Assembly (NCBI GenBank): GCA_003641675.1
Contig: QNBI01000133.1
Location: 1 to 6,282, forward strand
Reading direction: 5' to 3'
DNA: 6,282 nt
From: Spirochaetota bacterium
GTDB lineage: Bacteria > Spirochaetota > Spirochaetia > SZUA-6
The translations under genes were made by a program, and so were the position numbers. Of the stretch, positions 5,607 through 6,282 are shown piece by piece; positions within the stretch are counted from its first letter, which is position 1, and each line of letters opens with the position of its first letter. The notes below the pieces were generated by a model. It saw only the letters and a list, made by a program, of their open reading frames with translations, was not told the DNA's origin and searched no databases.

Positions 5607-6282
5607 ATGGATTCCGTATTTTTAACTAAGATAAAAAAAATAGAACTCATAGCTGTAAAACTCGTTGAAACCCTTATTTCAGGTAATTACCGTTCCGTAT
5701 TTCACGGTCAGGGTATGGAATTCAACGAAGTACGCGAGTATATGTACGGTGATGATATACGTATGATAGATTGGAATGTAACTTCAAGAATGGGCAGCCC
5801 ATATACAAAAACCTTTCGCGAGGAGCGTGAATTAGTTCTTTTCAGCATAATCGATATCTCATCTTCGATGTTTTTCGGTTCGGGGCCTGTTAACAAACAT
5901 GAGGTCATAGCATTGGCTTTTGCTGTGCTGGGATTAGCTGCTGTCTATAATAATGATAAAATAGGAACTGTATTTTTTTCCGACACAATAGAAAAGTGGG
6001 TTGCGCCGGGGAAAGGGAAAAAGCATGTTTTAAGTTTAATAAATGATCTCTTCTCCTTTAAACCTGCAGGGGCAGGTTCAAATTTAAAGCTCGCGCTCCA
6101 GACAGTTTATCAGTATTTGAAAAAGAGAAGCATATGTGTAATACTGTCCGATTTTAAAACGGATAATTACTGGAACCAGATGTCGCTTCTGTCTCAAAAA
6201 CACGATGTGATTGCAGTTAAAATTATAGATGATAATGATCTTGATTTTCCTAAAACCGGTTTTATACCTCTTAAAGACCCGG
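5607..6282 (+). CDS. DUF58 protein with von Willebrand A-like domain (3' end outside window)
   Basis: 225 codons are visible and the frame is open to the window edge. Seen: the DUF58 signature around 32-56, with GQGMEFNEVREYMYGDDIRM and then IDWN, matching the family pattern of EF, R-Y, GDD, R-IDW. A von Willebrand A fold follows: LFSIIDISSSM carries the metal-site DxSxS (Asp83, Ser85, Ser87), GAGSNL (155-160) stands where the metal-site Thr/Ser loop is expected, and CVILSDF supplies Asp182. Soluble, with no N-terminal membrane segment in the visible part. Family members partner with MoxR ATPases and are often followed by BatA/BatB-like membrane proteins with the same domain; here the downstream genes are outside the window. 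The start at ATG 5607 sits six bases after the MoxR stop with only a weak CGAG before it, so translation is probably coupled. Family length is about 290-300, so roughly 70 residues are missing. Confidence 0.93.
   Translation, partial: MDSVFLTKIKKIELIAVKLVETLISGNYRSVFHGQGMEFNEVREYMYGDDIRMIDWNVTSRMGSPYTKTFREERELVLFSIIDISSSMFFGSGPVNKHEVIALAFAVLGLAAVYNNDKIGTVFFSDTIEKWVAPGKGKKHVLSLINDLFSFKPAGAGSNLKLALQTVYQYLKKRSICVILSDFKTDNYWNQMSLLSQKHDVIAVKIIDDNDLDFPKTGFIPLKDP

Overview
The window is bacterial, moderately AT-rich chromosomal DNA with tightly packed genes. It holds four complete or nearly complete protein genes, two genes cut by the window edges, one frame-broken gene, and one divergent promoter region. 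A MoxR ATPase next to a DUF58 protein, a single STAS-domain protein and a stand-alone argJ fit many bacterial phyla. The overall style (AT-rich, lysine-rich proteins, MoxR/DUF58 cluster) made me think of Spirochaetota, but that is a low-confidence impression and nothing here proves it.

Left part (1-1015), plus strand: the 3' portion of an alpha/beta-hydrolase of the monoacylglycerol-lipase/lysophospholipase type with its Ser-Asp-His triad visible. It is followed after 15 bases by a small STAS-domain gene (anti-anti-sigma-factor type). A one-base deletion exactly in the conserved Ser-Ala-Gly-Ile-Gly motif stops the STAS reading frame after 58 codons, while the rest of the domain continues in the next frame. 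A hairpin at 915-955, A-rich on one side and T-rich on the other, separates this pair from the converging genes.

Middle part (1016-3339), minus strand: an apparent two-gene transcription unit. Reading right to left it comprises an unrecognised 323-residue protein with a long lysine-rich linker (start preferred at 3209), then a cytosine-deaminase-like amidohydrolase 19 bases downstream with a strong ribosome binding site. The amidohydrolase keeps most residues of the cytosine deaminase site but has Leu where the strand-5 metal-binding His should be. The 130-base interval 3210-3339 carries a promoter in each direction, and both place the predicted transcript start at or next to the start codon (leaderless).

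Right part (3340-6282), plus strand: argJ (ornithine acetyltransferase of arginine synthesis, self-cleaving precursor with a Gly-Thr site), a MoxR-family AAA+ ATPase whose ATG overlaps the argJ stop (ATGA), and the first 225 codons of a DUF58/von Willebrand A protein 6 bases later. MoxR and DUF58 proteins commonly work together as a chaperone-like pair. The unusual point is their apparent translational coupling behind an amino-acid biosynthesis gene. I found no RNA genes, mobile elements, CRISPR arrays or clear repeats. I see no wholly new system; the best leads are the altered amidohydrolase site, the unknown lysine-rich partner protein, the leaderless divergent promoters and the broken STAS gene.
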